Assembly (NCBI RefSeq): GCF_009017415.1
Contig: NC_092410.1
Coordinates: forward strand, 3,954,859-4,018,858
Length of the DNA: 64,000 nt
Direction of reading: 5' to 3'
Source of the DNA: Aspergillus flavus
Taxonomy: Eukaryota; Ascomycota; Eurotiomycetes; Eurotiales; Aspergillaceae
The stretch's first letter is position 1, and each line of letters starts with the position of its first letter. The position numbers were made by a program, and so were the translations under genes. Below the pieces are notes generated by a model that saw only the letters and a program-made list of their open reading frames with translations, did no database searches and was not told where the DNA came from. This document shows positions 32,069-44,409 of this stretch, piece after piece.

Positions 32069-34239
32069 TTTGTCCAATCAAGGAAAGGAGTGAAGTGTTG
32101 CAAATCAGATTGAATACTTCTGGTTTATGTGTCTGTGTGGAAATTCAAATGCTTCAGGGCGACTTCCATGCCATTATATATCTTTTCTCGCGATAGACTT
32201 AGACCAGTATCAATCAGCAAGATCCACAACATGCGGTGGCACTCTGTATCATCAAGGTACACCTTAGCCTTTCGTTGAACATAACAGATCCGGTAAGCTG
32301 TCGTGCATTTGACATTATAGACTTGGCAATGCTGCCATCGGCTAAGCCACACATTTACGTTCAGAATAGAGCCACACATGAATAGGCTTCAGAGTCCCTG
32401 ATGCTATACCGATTATAGGTTCGAGATTAGGTAAAATGTCTTAGGGTCGTGTGATAATAACCTCCGTTAGTGTCATAGATCGTCGAGCCAAGTCAAACCA
32501 AGGCCTTCATGTGGATGAGTGGAGAATAAGCATTCTTCCTTTAATGTTCTAGAACGAAGAAGGGACTAAATCCAGGCATCCGAATTCCGCCCAACATATT
32601 ACAGTACCTGTGCTAGCATCAAAAATATTACAAAGGGCAATGTGGCTATGCTCTGTTCCCACTGACTTTTACTAACCCCAGGTTCGGCCGATAGACCTCA
32701 TGGAAGCCGGGTCTCAGAAACCTCGATCAACGCTCTGTAGGCCTCGACAAGATAAGGTATCTATGTATGCAATGCGTTTACATACGATACATGTATAAAA
32801 TGATTTTCACTACAGAGAGCGACCTTCCTTCCCCAACGGTGAGCAACAGGGAGAATGCAACCTAGACTATTTACCAACAGGCGGAATATTATGTTGGGTA
32901 CAACAGATCCCGCTTTGCCAAGCTCTTCTTCAAAGAGGCTTGGTTACAAATGTGCGGAATATAATTCCGCTCGCATGCGTTTCAGGCCTTTGGATTTATT
33001 AGCCATAGTGAAACGCTACAGAGAGATAGATCCAAATTTTTGTCATGGGGCAGATGAGCACACTATGCCCGTTAACATAATTGCCTGCGTACTAGTCCAA
33101 AATGAATTTTTTTGGTAGCAAAGTATCAGCTATGAGTAATGGTCCTGTGTGACGGACCAGCCACCAATTCGAAGGAGGCGCATTGACAGCCTTAGTATTT
33201 TAACCTTTACTGCATTTTATTTCCGGCCCTCTGCTAGGACTCGTTCTCATTCATCTCGATATCGCGGATGTGGCCTTATTGAACATAGTGTGAGCACCAT
33301 CATCGTGAGTCATGAGGTGCACTGTTGGGAATCAAGTCTAGAACCATCTTTGGACAACCCGCCAGTTTGTAACGCCCAGATATAAGCCACCAATGGGCTG
33401 ATTTGAGCTTCTTGTTTGGTCATAGTTCCGAACCATACTTTACCCTGGCGCGGCTGGAAGGTGAGGGAGGCATTTTGATCTCAGTAGACTAGTGGAGTTA
33501 CAAATAGCAAGTTCTAGGAGTTCGTATCCATATCAACAAATGTAACATTTTACATACAATTATTTTTCCAGTAGACTTACATACTCTTTCCCTTGTATGG
33601 AGACTCTGATATTCCTGGAAGTTTGAACCCCTACGTTCCTCAGTTCGAAAATAGACAAAGTTTGCCTTGGCGTGTTGCAAAGTGCTTTACCCTCAGCCTG
33701 TCCCGTTTAGGCATTCCAAACGACCTTGCAAATACCAGTGAGTGTAGGGTTGATTGATCTGTTTCATAAGAACTCAAGCAAAGACATTGGATCTCCGAAA
33801 TCTACTTATCCCTCACTAGTATATTGGACTTGTTGTCGACGGCCCAATGGAAGCGGTAGAGCAGATTACTGAGTAGAACAGACCACGTTGCTCAAGGAGT
33901 TCCGTTCCCAAAATCTGGACCCCGGCATGTAATGAAGTGGGTTTCCGTAGACCGCTCCTGCGATAGGGTACATATTTTTAAATCCACACCATGTCAGAGC
34001 CCTACCCCTTCTAGTTGGGGAATAGCAATTAATTACCTCTATATTGTATTATTTCCGGTTAGGACGCGGTCGGTGGTTAGGAGGGTAAAGCAAAATGGAC
34101 ACGAGTTTGGAATCAATATATATTGGATTTACTAAATCAAGCAAGAACTCTGCGCCATTCCAACTTAACATTGTAGAAAAGTTTGACATTACATCAACAC
34201 CTTTCTCCCACTCCAGTTGTCTCCTAGGCGCCTCACGGA
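32069..34239. other. Gene-free intergenic DNA
   Basis: About 2.2 kb with only short random-looking frames on both strands. The left end is the promoter of the secreted-protein gene (minus strand). No mobile-element signature found. Confidence 0.5.
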
Positions 34240-36167
34240 TTAGACCGCATTTCCTGTAATTATCTCATCATGCGTGGCCGTGCCACCCTTATCTTCTAAA
34301 CCTTTGTGTTCGATCTGCTGCGCCAGAACGCTGGCCTCGGTGACTGGGTACTCGGACTTGCTTATGTTGCCGACGAACCACGGAGTGTCAGTGAATAGTT
34401 TCTTCATTTCCTCCAAAGGCAACTGTTTGGTCTCAGGAAGCATGGCCCAAAAGAAGACGGCATTTGTGAAGTTGCAGACCTGAACGTGAGATGTCAATCC
34501 CCAGTGAAGATTCCTCACGGTGTAATAGAGACGGCAATAATGAGTACTAACCACGAAGAGAATGTAGAATTTCCACCCGGAGTTTGTCATTCCAATAGGT
34601 GTTACTTGGCCAATCATTGTGCTTTTGAGAAAGGGTACCATTAGCCTTCGACGTTTTCTAAAACGAGATGAAACTAGGCTGCAAAACATACTTGAACGCG
34701 AATGATACCATACAGCCCAAGGCTACACCCCTGGCTCGGGTTGCTGTATCAAAAATCTCCGCAGGGATCATCCAGGCTAAGTAAATGTGATTAGCAAGTT
34801 TTGCAAGTGAGTACAAAAGGATGGTGCCATACACAGCGAGCCCATACTGGCATAGCAGAAATTATAGAGCCAGGTCATTATGATAAAACCCCAATGTGCA
34901 CCAGTGTTGTTCACCGTGGGAGGGAACTGGGCGAGGAGAATTGTGCTGATCACGTATGTGAGACACATAGCTAGATTCCCACCCACAACCAGTTTCCGAC
35001 GACCCATTTTATCGACGACCAGCATTAGAAGGAGTTCGCCGATAAGGCCGATGATAGAGTTGATGGCTTGGTATTTTAGAGTGTCCGTTCCATCAATGCC
35101 GATTTGTTTCTGATTGAGAATGGCTATCAGTATTGTACCTAGATATAGGACTCATGTGCACTCACAAAAATGGTGACGGAGTAATATTGAATCGCCGAGA
35201 CTCCCGTCATCTGTGCCCCAGCTTGCATGGCACAAGCCAGTAGCAGGCGCCGGAAAATGGACTTTTCGGTCATCCAGTCGCGGAACTTGACCTCACTATG
35301 CTCCTTCTCTGCAGCAACTTGCGTCTTTATTTGTTCAAACTCGGCGAGTATCCATGGATCGGACGTGTTCCCGCCGGAATGTAGTCGCGCCAGGGTTTGT
35401 AGACCGTTCTCGAGTTGCCCCTGTCTAATGAGCCATCGAGGTGACTCAGGGAACAGAAAGATCAGAGCTGATAAGAGACCAGCTGGCACGATCTGAATAC
35501 CTAACGGTATGCGCCATTGCCGGTTGTCCGAGAAACTGATGTAGGTGCCATAGCTGATCCAACTTCCGCAGACACCGCCAATACCGAGCATGAACTGTTG
35601 CAGGCCTGTTACTAAACCTCGGATATCGGGGTGTACTAATTCCGCCTGATAGATGGGAATAATCATGGTAAGAACACCGATACTCGTGATTGTCAGTTAT
35701 TAAAGGGAGGGTGGCACACCGGGGAAAGATTTCGCGAGGGGAACTCACGACATGCCCGCTATGAAGCGACCTCCTAAGATGTAGGCATAGTTCTGTGCGC
35801 CTGCCTGTAATGCGCCGCCTAGGCAGAAGATTAGCCCACCAGCTAAAATGGTTGCTCGGCGGCCAAAGTAGTCCGAGCATGGGTACGCTATCCCAGCGCC
35901 GACCACTGCTCCTGCCGTGAGCAGCGATGCGACCAGGCCAATTTGGGTAGTACTCGGACTGAAAAAGCTCAGAAAGGAACCACTAGATACCACTAACATA
36001 AAGAAAGAGAAAGCCTCGTCAGTTCCACCAGGCAAAGGGGGACGGAAGAGCTCGGAACTGGTTAGCTTACCCTCAGCCACGATGGTCAGGTCATATCCAT
36101 AGAGAAAAGATCCAAGGGCAGCAAATGTGCCCACCAAGAACTGATATACTTTAGGAGGAAAAGTCAT
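34240..36167 (-). CDS. MFS sugar transporter next to rhamnosidase
   Basis: Seven exons on the minus strand: 36071-36167, 35749-35992, 35166-35682, 34833-35109, 34692-34776, 34552-34621 and 34240-34479, giving 509 residues. Signatures of the sugar porter family: FLYGYDLTIV in helix 1, SDYFGRRAT between helices 2 and 3, PIYQAELVHPDIRG after helix 4, PESPRWLIRQG, VDKMGRRKLVVGG, and WMIPAEIFDTATRARG across an intron. PETKQLPLEEM closes the last helix. It diverges from an alpha-L-rhamnosidase gene across a 583-base shared promoter, which suggests uptake of rhamnose or a pectin-derived sugar. That substrate is an inference from position. Every intron was needed to restore family motifs, and the exon sums keep frame. 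Confidence 0.9.
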
Positions 36168-36750
36168 CTTTTGATTTCCCCAGATTTGAATTGACCTTGG
36201 GCATAGATCAAGGATGAGAAGCTTTGCCTGCCCACAATGATCGAGGGATAAACCCCAGAATTTAAGCCATACAGATGTCCATGCGGGGGAGCTCAGCCCA
36301 TTCCTGGTGTGAGGCGAAGACTTAGGTGACAACAGCCGATGAAGGACTTAAGATGTGATCACATTTGGTCCGATCAACCTAGGGTAATGTGGGGTTAACC
36401 TTCTTTACGTGGAGAGGCCACTAAATCCCTTTCGATATACGATCAGTTCCTTACTCGGAAACGTTCCGGCGGTCCCTACACGAACGGCGGAAATTCGACC
36501 AATCACGAAGCCCAGACTCCGCAACTACTCGGATGCTGGCCCTAATCATCCATTATCATAATCCAGGACTTTACAGGTTATGAACTGAATCAGACACTTT
36601 TCAACGATTTCGGGATAATAGACAGCGAGATTGGGGAAAGTCAACGTCAGCTCATGGAAGTACCTGTTGACCTTTCTCGACTTCTCCCCCTCACTTTGTT
36701 CCTTCATCCCCTGGAGAGAACCAACTTGAATGTGAGGAACACCACTCAAA
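36168..36750. promoter_or_regulatory. Divergent promoter of sugar transporter and rhamnosidase
   Basis: 583 bases between opposing starts. CGGAAACGTTCCG at 36456-36468 has 5-base inverted arms (CGGAA/TTCCG) around a 3-base centre, that is CGG-N7-CCG, a format used by Zn2Cys6 dimers. It could be bound by the regulator encoded at 42.5-44.2 kb or by a general rhamnose regulator; this is not shown. Confidence 0.45.
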
Positions 36751-39498
36751 ATGGCTAAGATTAGTGCATTGCGCTTTGAACAGCACTCTACGGGTCTGGG
36801 CATACAATGCTCATCGCCTCGCATTTCATGGACCTTTTGCGCTATTGATGACTCCATCTGCGACTGGACACAATCTCAGTACGAGCTTTCGGTGTACCGT
36901 GAAACCGGATCACCAGTCGAAGTTGTTGTCGATAGCCATGCGTCATCCTTAGTTCCATGGCCTGCTACCCCATTGCAATCTCGAGAACGAGCCAGTGTCC
37001 GAGTTCGAGTGTATGGTATCTGGATGGATCGAGCAACCAAGCGCCAACACTCAGGTTGGTCTGCCTGGTCCTCGTGGGCAACAGTTGAATGCAGCCTTCT
37101 CAGTCGGCAGGATTGGAGTGCAGTGCCCATTTCTTCTTCATCCATTCCAGCAAGTCATGAAGACGAGCCACTGAGGCCGTTGCTCTTCCGAAAGTCGTTT
37201 GTATTGCCGGCCACATTTACCTCCCTGCATCGGGCTCGGCTGTATATCACGGCGTTAGGTGTCTACCGGGCCTACATCAATGGATTGAGGGTCGGAGATC
37301 ATGAAATGGCGCCCGGGTGGTCAAGTTACCGCCATCGCCTTGCATATCAAGTGTTTGATGTGGACTCATTGATCAATCCGAGTTGCAATAATGTACTGAG
37401 CGTCGAAGTCGCCGAAGGGTGGTTCGCGGGCCGACTCGGATTTAGTGGTGGCAAGCGAAATATCTATGGAAGTTGCATGGCGGTTATGGCCCAGCTGGAG
37501 GTCGACGGGGTCGGAGGCGAAAGATTTCAGGTCACGTCAGACAGCAGCTGGAAGTGCCACCGGAGTCCTATCATAAGCAGTGAGATCTACAATGGCGAAG
37601 TGTATGATGCGCGAGCCGAAGTTGGCGACTGGAATCGACATGGTCCGCTGTACCTCGATGAAAACTGGGAGAAAGTGTCCATTCTAGACTTTCCTAGTGC
37701 TCGACTATACGCCCCAAATGCCCCTCCAGCACGGATCACGGAGTATTTGGCTCCTCAGAAGATCTTCACCACCCCGAGCGGTCGGCTGATTCTCGACTTT
37801 GGTCAGAACCTAGTCGGGAAACTTCTCATACATTCAATGACCCTGCCAGTGGATGCAACTGTAAGCTTCACACACGCCGAAGTGATGGAGAATGACGGGG
37901 AACTGGGAACGCGACCTCTACGCGGTGCACGATGCGTCGACACAATCATATCATCTGGGCAGAAGTTAGTTGATTGGTCGCCAAAATACACATTTCATGG
38001 CTTTCGATACGTGCAGGTGGATGGGTGGGATCCTCGAACCGTGCCGTTCTGGCGGACGAACATCAGGGCCCTAGTGATTCATACTGATTTCAAGCGGACA
38101 GGGCGGTTTGAATGTTCCAACTCGCTCATCAATCAACTGCATAAAAATGCCTGCTGGAGTATGCGCGGGAACTTTTTGTCCCTCCCAACAGATTGCCCTC
38201 AACGGGACGAACGTCTAGGATGGACGGGAGATATCCAAATTTTTGGTCCATCCGCGACGTTTCTCTATGACTCCACCGGTATGCTGTCCGAGTGGATGGA
38301 AGATGTGGCTTGCGAGCAGTCAGATTACCATGGTGTTCCTCCGCTCGTGGTCCCCAATATTCTGGACCATGTGTGGCCCTCAATGCCCCAGGCCGTCTGG
38401 GGTGATGTGGTGATCATTCTTCCTTGGACGTTATATCTTTCATCTGGCGATCGCGACATGCTACATCGACAGTATTCCAGTATGGCCTTATGGCTTGACC
38501 AGGGAGTTCGGCGAGGGAAGGATGGACTGTGGGATCCTGAGCTATGGCAATTGGGCGACTGGCTCGACCCTCAGGCGCCACCGGACGAACCTGGTGATTG
38601 CCGAACAAGGGGGACTCTAGTGGCAGACGCATATCTCGTCTATGTCACATCTCTTATGGGCAATATCAGCGCCATCATCGGTCGGGATACTGAGAGTGCA
38701 CACTACAGGCAAAAGGCCCAACGTCTCCGTACCTTGTTCCAAAACAAGTACATCACGTCATCTGGCCTGGTAGTTGGTGATTCCCAGACCGCTTACTCCT
38801 TAGCCATAGTCTTTGGTCTTTTATCCACCAAGGAACAACTTGCGACGGCTAGGTCTCAGCTTGCCGAGCGTGTGCGTATAGCAAAGTTCCGTGTCGCCAC
38901 CGGTTTTGCCGGTACGCCGATCATTCTACGCGCTTTGACGGAGTCTGATAACCTGTCCCTGGCTTATCGAATGCTTCTCGAAGAGCGCTGTCCGTCGTGG
39001 CTATATCCTATTACTATGGGCGCCACCACGGTCTGGGAACGGTGGGACAGTATGCTTCCAGACGGTGCCATCAACCCCGGTGAAATGACTTCTTTCAACC
39101 ATTATGCCCTGGGTTCTGTGGTCGCTTGGCTTCATGAGACTGTGGGTGGCTTACGGCCCCATCAAGCTGGCTGGAAGTCTGCACTGGTTTCTCCAAAGCC
39201 GGGAGGTTCCTTGACTCATGCCACTGTATCCTACGAAAGCGTCTACGGCTACTGGAGCTGCGCATGGAAGCTGGTTCCCGATGGAGCTCGAGATGAACGA
39301 ATGACTCTCTGTTTAGACCTGATTGTCCCACCAAACTGCCACGCAGTAGTACAGATTCAAGCTGGTGCAGATGGGTCTGGTAATAGGGAGGAAAGAGTGG
39401 GCTCGGGGAGACATCAGTGGAAGATTCCCTTCACTCCTGGGCCATGGCCACCCAAGGCGACCGCCCCATTCATAACAAACCCGGGGCAGGGCTTATAG
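36751..39498 (+). CDS. GH78 alpha-L-rhamnosidase
   Basis: Intronless 915-residue enzyme that removes terminal alpha-L-rhamnose from rhamnogalacturonan or plant glycosides. Order of parts: N-terminal beta-sandwich domains (residues 1-330, with YRAYINGLRVGDHEMAPGW of the Bac_rhamnosid_N type at about 170-190), a concanavalin-like domain with LILDFGQNLVG near 350, and an (alpha/alpha)6 barrel opening around 450. The signature DCPQRDERLGWTGD at 481-494 holds the probable general acid Glu487. TVWERWDS near 763 holds the probable catalytic base Glu763. A C-terminal beta domain closes the protein. No signal peptide is visible, so it is likely intracellular and acts on imported oligosaccharides or glycosides. 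The divergent transporter fits that view. Confidence 0.95.
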   Translation: MAKISALRFEQHSTGLGIQCSSPRISWTFCAIDDSICDWTQSQYELSVYRETGSPVEVVVDSHASSLVPWPATPLQSRERASVRVRVYGIWMDRATKRQHSGWSAWSSWATVECSLLSRQDWSAVPISSSSIPASHEDEPLRPLLFRKSFVLPATFTSLHRARLYITALGVYRAYINGLRVGDHEMAPGWSSYRHRLAYQVFDVDSLINPSCNNVLSVEVAEGWFAGRLGFSGGKRNIYGSCMAVMAQLEVDGVGGERFQVTSDSSWKCHRSPIISSEIYNGEVYDARAEVGDWNRHGPLYLDENWEKVSILDFPSARLYAPNAPPARITEYLAPQKIFTTPSGRLILDFGQNLVGKLLIHSMTLPVDATVSFTHAEVMENDGELGTRPLRGARCVDTIISSGQKLVDWSPKYTFHGFRYVQVDGWDPRTVPFWRTNIRALVIHTDFKRTGRFECSNSLINQLHKNACWSMRGNFLSLPTDCPQRDERLGWTGDIQIFGPSATFLYDSTGMLSEWMEDVACEQSDYHGVPPLVVPNILDHVWPSMPQAVWGDVVIILPWTLYLSSGDRDMLHRQYSSMALWLDQGVRRGKDGLWDPELWQLGDWLDPQAPPDEPGDCRTRGTLVADAYLVYVTSLMGNISAIIGRDTESAHYRQKAQRLRTLFQNKYITSSGLVVGDSQTAYSLAIVFGLLSTKEQLATARSQLAERVRIAKFRVATGFAGTPIILRALTESDNLSLAYRMLLEERCPSWLYPITMGATTVWERWDSMLPDGAINPGEMTSFNHYALGSVVAWLHETVGGLRPHQAGWKSALVSPKPGGSLTHATVSYESVYGYWSCAWKLVPDGARDERMTLCLDLIVPPNCHAVVQIQAGADGSGNREERVGSGRHQWKIPFTPGPWPPKATAPFITNPGQGL

Positions 39499-40085
39499 AT
39501 TAGTAATTATCTTATACTAGTAAATGAGAGTATCCCAGTAGTTCCAGTATTTCAAGTTTCTGTACAACTTCTATCTCAGTCTATCTACCTTTTCCTAGCC
39601 CTGACCCTATCAGACTAGTTTCAATGTTGATATCCAAACAAGACAATGCAGTGAAAGTCGTTGGACGAGAGTATTCCCAGTCTTCTGCAGGGGTCGCATC
39701 CCACTCGGTGATTTCCGGTTTTAGGAGAGGCCAAGTCTCTAATGAGTTTACCCCTTATTTTATTCTTGATTTGCCTTTCCTCAATGCCCCGGACAGTGGA
39801 TCCAGAGCACTGCGGGGGAGTGGACCTGGTGACTGCATCCTTGGAAGACTCTTCGGAACAGCTCTCACCGAATATTTGACAATACTGGCCAATGTTGGGG
39901 TAGTGTCTCGCTAGGCCTCTATGCTCTAGAACTACACGGTCTCTCAGGTGCATCAGACCATGCGGGGAGGGTCTCCACAAACATGTATATATAGAGCTAG
40001 TCCCACGACCTCTACATGTCCTTAAATCAAATCCAGCGTTCTGTCAAACTGATTGCACCTGATTCCTGCGATAATCTCTCTCGAG
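39499..40085. other. Intergenic DNA, promoter of the arabinofuranosidase
   Basis: No gene seen. TATATATAGAG at 39986-39996, about 95 bases before the ATG at 40086, is a likely TATA box. Confidence 0.5.
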
Positions 40086-42168
40086 ATGATTCTGTCTACC
40101 GTTTTATCGCTCGCCGCTGGCGTGGCGGCGTTGACACTCGATGTCGCCTCGTCTGGTGGAAACCAGTCCAGTTCTCTTCTCTACGGGCTTTTGTATGAGG
40201 TTAGTCGTTAATTCCTCCTGATGGTCATATTCATTATTATCTTCACAATGTTGAAATAGGCGCTGATCACCCACAGGACATCTATCACTCCGGCGACGGT
40301 GGTCTCTATGGGGAGATGATTCGCAATCGAGCCTTCCAAGGATCCTCATCTAATGGGGCTGCAAGTCTGGACCGTAATACGGACTATTGGAATCCAATCG
40401 GAGGGGTCTCGCTGGCTATCGACACATCCTCGCCCGTTCTTTCCTCCAGTCTCCCCTACCAGCTGCGCATGGACGTGCCCGCAGGGACGACGGGTACCGT
40501 AGGATTCTACAACGAAGGCTTCTGGGGCTTCAATGTCGACGCAAGCAAGGATTATATCACCAGTCTCTATATCCGAGGCAATTACTCTGGCATTGTTGAC
40601 TGCTTCTTCTATAGCAATACGACCGACCAGGTTCTCGGTTCAACAAGCATCAATATCGACCAGACCCCATCTGATGGATGGGTACAGAGTTATTCGTCGA
40701 GCTTCAAGCCGAGCCAAACTGCGTCCGATGCTAACAACACGTTTTATTTCACGCTTGATGGATCAAAGCTAGCTGGGCAGAGCGTGTACTTTAACATTCT
40801 CAGCTTATTCCAGCAGACGTTTCAGAACCGCGACAATGGCGTGCGTGAAGACCTGGCTGATGCGCTGCGCAACATGAACATGAAATATGTCCGACTGCCC
40901 GGTGGAAATAACATGGAAGGCAATGGTTCTCCCTATTATTGGAGGTGGAACGGAACTATCGGTTCACTCACTGACCGCCCAGGCCGTCCAGGTACTTGGG
41001 GTGATATCAATACCGATGGATTTGGGCTTCTCGAGATGATGCAGATGGCAGGTGATCTGGGCCTCGAGGTGATGCTAGGCATCTGGGCTGGATTCTACCT
41101 CAACGGCGAGGCCGTGGCTGAAGCTGATCTGCAACCATACGTGGACTCAGTCATGGATGAATTGGAGTTCCTGTTGGTAAGTTGACCGCTGCCTATAATA
41201 TTCGTCTACGCCTACACATGCGGATCAGGACTTGAGAATGTCGACATCGCTAACTAGATCAGGGAGACCAATCGACTACTTACGGAGCTAGGCGAGCAGC
41301 AATGGGCTTTCCCTCACCTTTTGCCATCAATTGGATTGAAATTGGCAATGAAGACTATTTGAATGGGGGCACCAAATCCTACAATTCATACCGGTTTAAG
41401 GCGTTTTACAACGCCATCCATGCTGCATACCCATCCATCAATCTCATCTCGACTATCAATCCAAGTCCAGTGACAACCAAAGGCAGCTCAGTAGATCTCC
41501 ATGTCTACGGCAATGAAAACTACTTTGAGTCTCTTTTTGGTACCTTCGACCATGCCAGCCGCGAATACCCTGTCTTCATCAACGAGTACGCAGCAACTAA
41601 CACTGGCTCTAACAAAGGTGAAGCTGGTGCTCAGACCCTGGGCATGTCCTGTGCAGAGGCCATATTTCTCTTAGGCTGCGAAAGAAACTCCGATGTCGTT
41701 GTCGGCTCTGCCTACGGTGCATTGATCAAGAACTACAATGAAGAGCCGGAGACAGTGGCTGTTATAAAGCATACCGCCAACGAGATTCTCTACACCATCA
41801 GTTACTATGTCCAAAAGCTGTTCGCGGAGAACATGGGCACGAGAACTCTACCAGTTACCGTCACGGATGGGGGATTTGGCCCTGTCTACTGGTCCGCAAC
41901 GGCCAACAGTTCTTCCACTATCCTCAAGCTCGTCAATTATAATGGGGAGACCGGATCGTCTAATGCCGTGGTGGTCAATGTCGAGGGCTCGTCGAAGTCC
42001 ACTGCTACTTTGATCTCTCTTACTGCGCCGAATTCCACAAGCGTCAATAATTTGCCGTCCTTGGGAGGTGAAAGCAGTGTCATCACCACCACAACCTTGT
42101 CTGGGTCTGGTGGCAATTTCTCTGTCAGTTTCAGCAATCCTTATGAAATTGCTATTCTGGTTGTCTAG
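40086..42168 (+). CDS. Secreted GH51 alpha-L-arabinofuranosidase
   Basis: Three exons, 40086-40199, 40277-41176 and 41263-42168, giving 639 residues, the usual size of Aspergillus AbfA-type enzymes. Residues 1-16 are a signal peptide (MILSTVLSLAAGVAAL). GLLYEDIYHSGDGGLYGEMIRNRAFQ, rebuilt across the first intron, is the family's N-terminal hallmark. Catalytic acid/base Glu368 lies in WIEIGNEDY and nucleophile Glu446 in VFINEYAAT. A C-terminal beta domain follows. It releases L-arabinose from arabinan and arabinogalactan side chains outside the cell. Position beside GH78, a sugar transporter and a regulator suggests joint use on pectin. Confidence 0.94.
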
Positions 42169-42514
42169 GTAATCCGGATGAAGGATGGCACATAAACAAG
42201 TAATTGTCTTCTAGCGTGATGGAGGTGAGCCACATCTCGTCTACTTCTAAAGTGGAGCTGGACGCCGCCCTGGCTTCTGACGACACAAGGCTGCAAAGCG
42301 GAACTGTTAGAGGACATTTTATTCACTTGATAAATTACCCTATATAGACACCTCCAGTTCCCGGACATTTTTAGGTAGTCGAATGGGATGGTTTTTATCC
42401 CAAATATTGTCTATAAGGTGTTAGAATCAAGATAAGTGTGCAAGCATTCTACTCATATGGCGGCATGATTTAGTCGTGACAATGTCTCTAAGATGTGCCG
42501 GCAAATAGAACGTC
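42169..42514. other. Convergent intergenic DNA
   Basis: 3' ends of the arabinofuranosidase (plus) and the Zn2Cys6 regulator (minus). No gene seen. Confidence 0.4.
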
Positions 42515-44222
42515 CTAGCCGGTTCCAAACTCCGGCAGGCGACCTTTTCGAGAGAATAATTGTGCCTGCGCAGAGATAATTTCCATTTCCGAGGCCGTGG
42601 GTGAGGCGATTACCTTGTCATCAAGTGGTAGGGCGTACTCAAGAAGAAATCGCACCATCCAACGATCAAGACGATGGGTCTGATGGTGATGAGAGAGGAG
42701 AAGGCAATTATTTTGAAATTCCATCAACCGATCAATCTTACGCAAACCGTTAGCCAGACGTAAACGTATGTGAACAAAAGGGACGGCTCCCTAGAATGAG
42801 TAAAGGGGTCATTCACCATGGTGTTCACATTAGGCCAGTACTCTTTCAGCTCGAGTAGTGCCTCGAAATTTGCTTTGAGGCAATCATGGGACTGTGCAAT
42901 TTCCTCTTCTTCTCCAAATAGGAGGGTGTGAAGAAGAACGGAAGAGGAGACGATGGCCATATGGCCGACAGTTGGATACACGGCCTCGCATCCTGATTGC
43001 CTTCTCCCACGGGCAAGCCATGTACTATAACTAAGCGCATGGTGTTTGCATCGAGCTGCAAACTGTCGACCACGTATTGTCAGTGCGGACTTTGGATCCA
43101 GATACTGGTAGAAGAGTAATGTAGCATAGTGATGAAAGGCAAGGTGGAGGCCCATGAAGATGCCCCCGGTGCCTCGCTTGCTGTGCCCGACGAGGTTCGG
43201 ATCTGTCAGTTGAACCTCCTCTGGGAGTGCCTTTTGCCAGTCATCTAGTAGTTGGGCGAGATTCTCTGTATCGAGTTCCATTTGACTTGGCTGTAGTTCT
43301 TTATTGGTGGCAGCGAGCCAATTGAGTTCCTGGATTGGACCAAAAATCTCATGTAGCGTGGCCATGTGTGCCCACAGACCAGGGTTCTGACATGGTTCAT
43401 TCAGATCCTGCAATGCTTCCTCTGGAGCCATGCCAGCAAATATGTTTTCATCCATAGGCGATCGGTCAGGCCGAGGCCAGTCCTTCATCTGGCGAGGGAA
43501 GCCCAGACTCGAAGAGCACCAATTGTCCGCGGCAAAAAGAGCCCACCAGATTCGGATCCAGAGCTCCTGTGAGACTGCGTTGCTACTGTCTTGGTGAGTG
43601 AATGGTCTTATCAGTTGCATCATGGCAATTGCTGTCCCTAGTGCCACGTTAGATGAAACATTGACACAGTATGCGCATGTAACTGGGCAAACCTACGAAA
43701 GAACAAAAACTCCGACGAGGGATTTCCATGTGCCACGCATAGGTTGGCGACTAAAATGCAGGTTTGAACATTCTCCAGACACACACGCTCCAGATCGACC
43801 TTGAGTAACCGTTTCGACTCGGTGGTGAGCATAGGGTAGAGAGATCGTAGATCTGGCCGACTGGAGACATGGGCCCCCATGGCGCAGATCGCTAGAAGCA
43901 AAGCCTTACTGATGCGTCGGTCGCGAATGTCCCTCCACAAACACCCCGTATGAAAAATGCTATGGGGCCGACCGTGAATCTTGGACAGATACTCCTCCAC
44001 GAGCAGCGCAACGGAGGAATCGTCGGACAGAAAATCCTCTAGCCTGCTGGGCCCATCTTGCGACTCCGCGGGGAGGTTGGGGATGAGTTTCCTGGGCTCA
44101 GCGGCTCGCTTGGACTGCGAGTGGGAACATCCAAGATGAAGGCGCAGACAGCGGGTACATGATTGATCCTTGGTGGGGACACACTTGCGCTTAGCATCTC
44201 GACATTGTAGACACGATCTCAT
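42515..44222 (-). CDS. Zn2Cys6 transcription factor beside the pectin-sugar genes
   Basis: Three exons on the minus strand: 43697-44222, 42742-43637 and 42515-42679, giving 528 residues. The binuclear zinc cluster is at the very N-terminus: CLQCRDAKRKC then CTRCLRLHLGC, spacing C-x2-C-x6-C-x7-C-x2-C-x6-C. The middle and C-terminal parts are the fungal-specific regulatory domain, with ELWIRIWWALFAADNWCSSSLG as the usual RR/W-W-xxxxxDR-type segment. The ATG at 44222 is five codons before the first Cys-rich element; one ten codons earlier is also possible. Adjacent to a GH51, GH78 and sugar transporter set, it may be their local regulator. That role is positional inference only. Confidence 0.87.
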
Positions 44223-44409
44223 CCTGAGTGGAAGTGTAATATATAATATCAAATGGCGGTAGTCGGAGAGTTGTGGAAGAGACTGTACGGTTTCCCCCGC
44301 AATTAAGTGGTTTTCTCATACTTTGCCGGATTGGGATAAGTAACCATTTAATATCAAAAATTCATTCCAAACCCTAACTTATTAAACAACCACATGGATG
44401 ATCCTTCCT

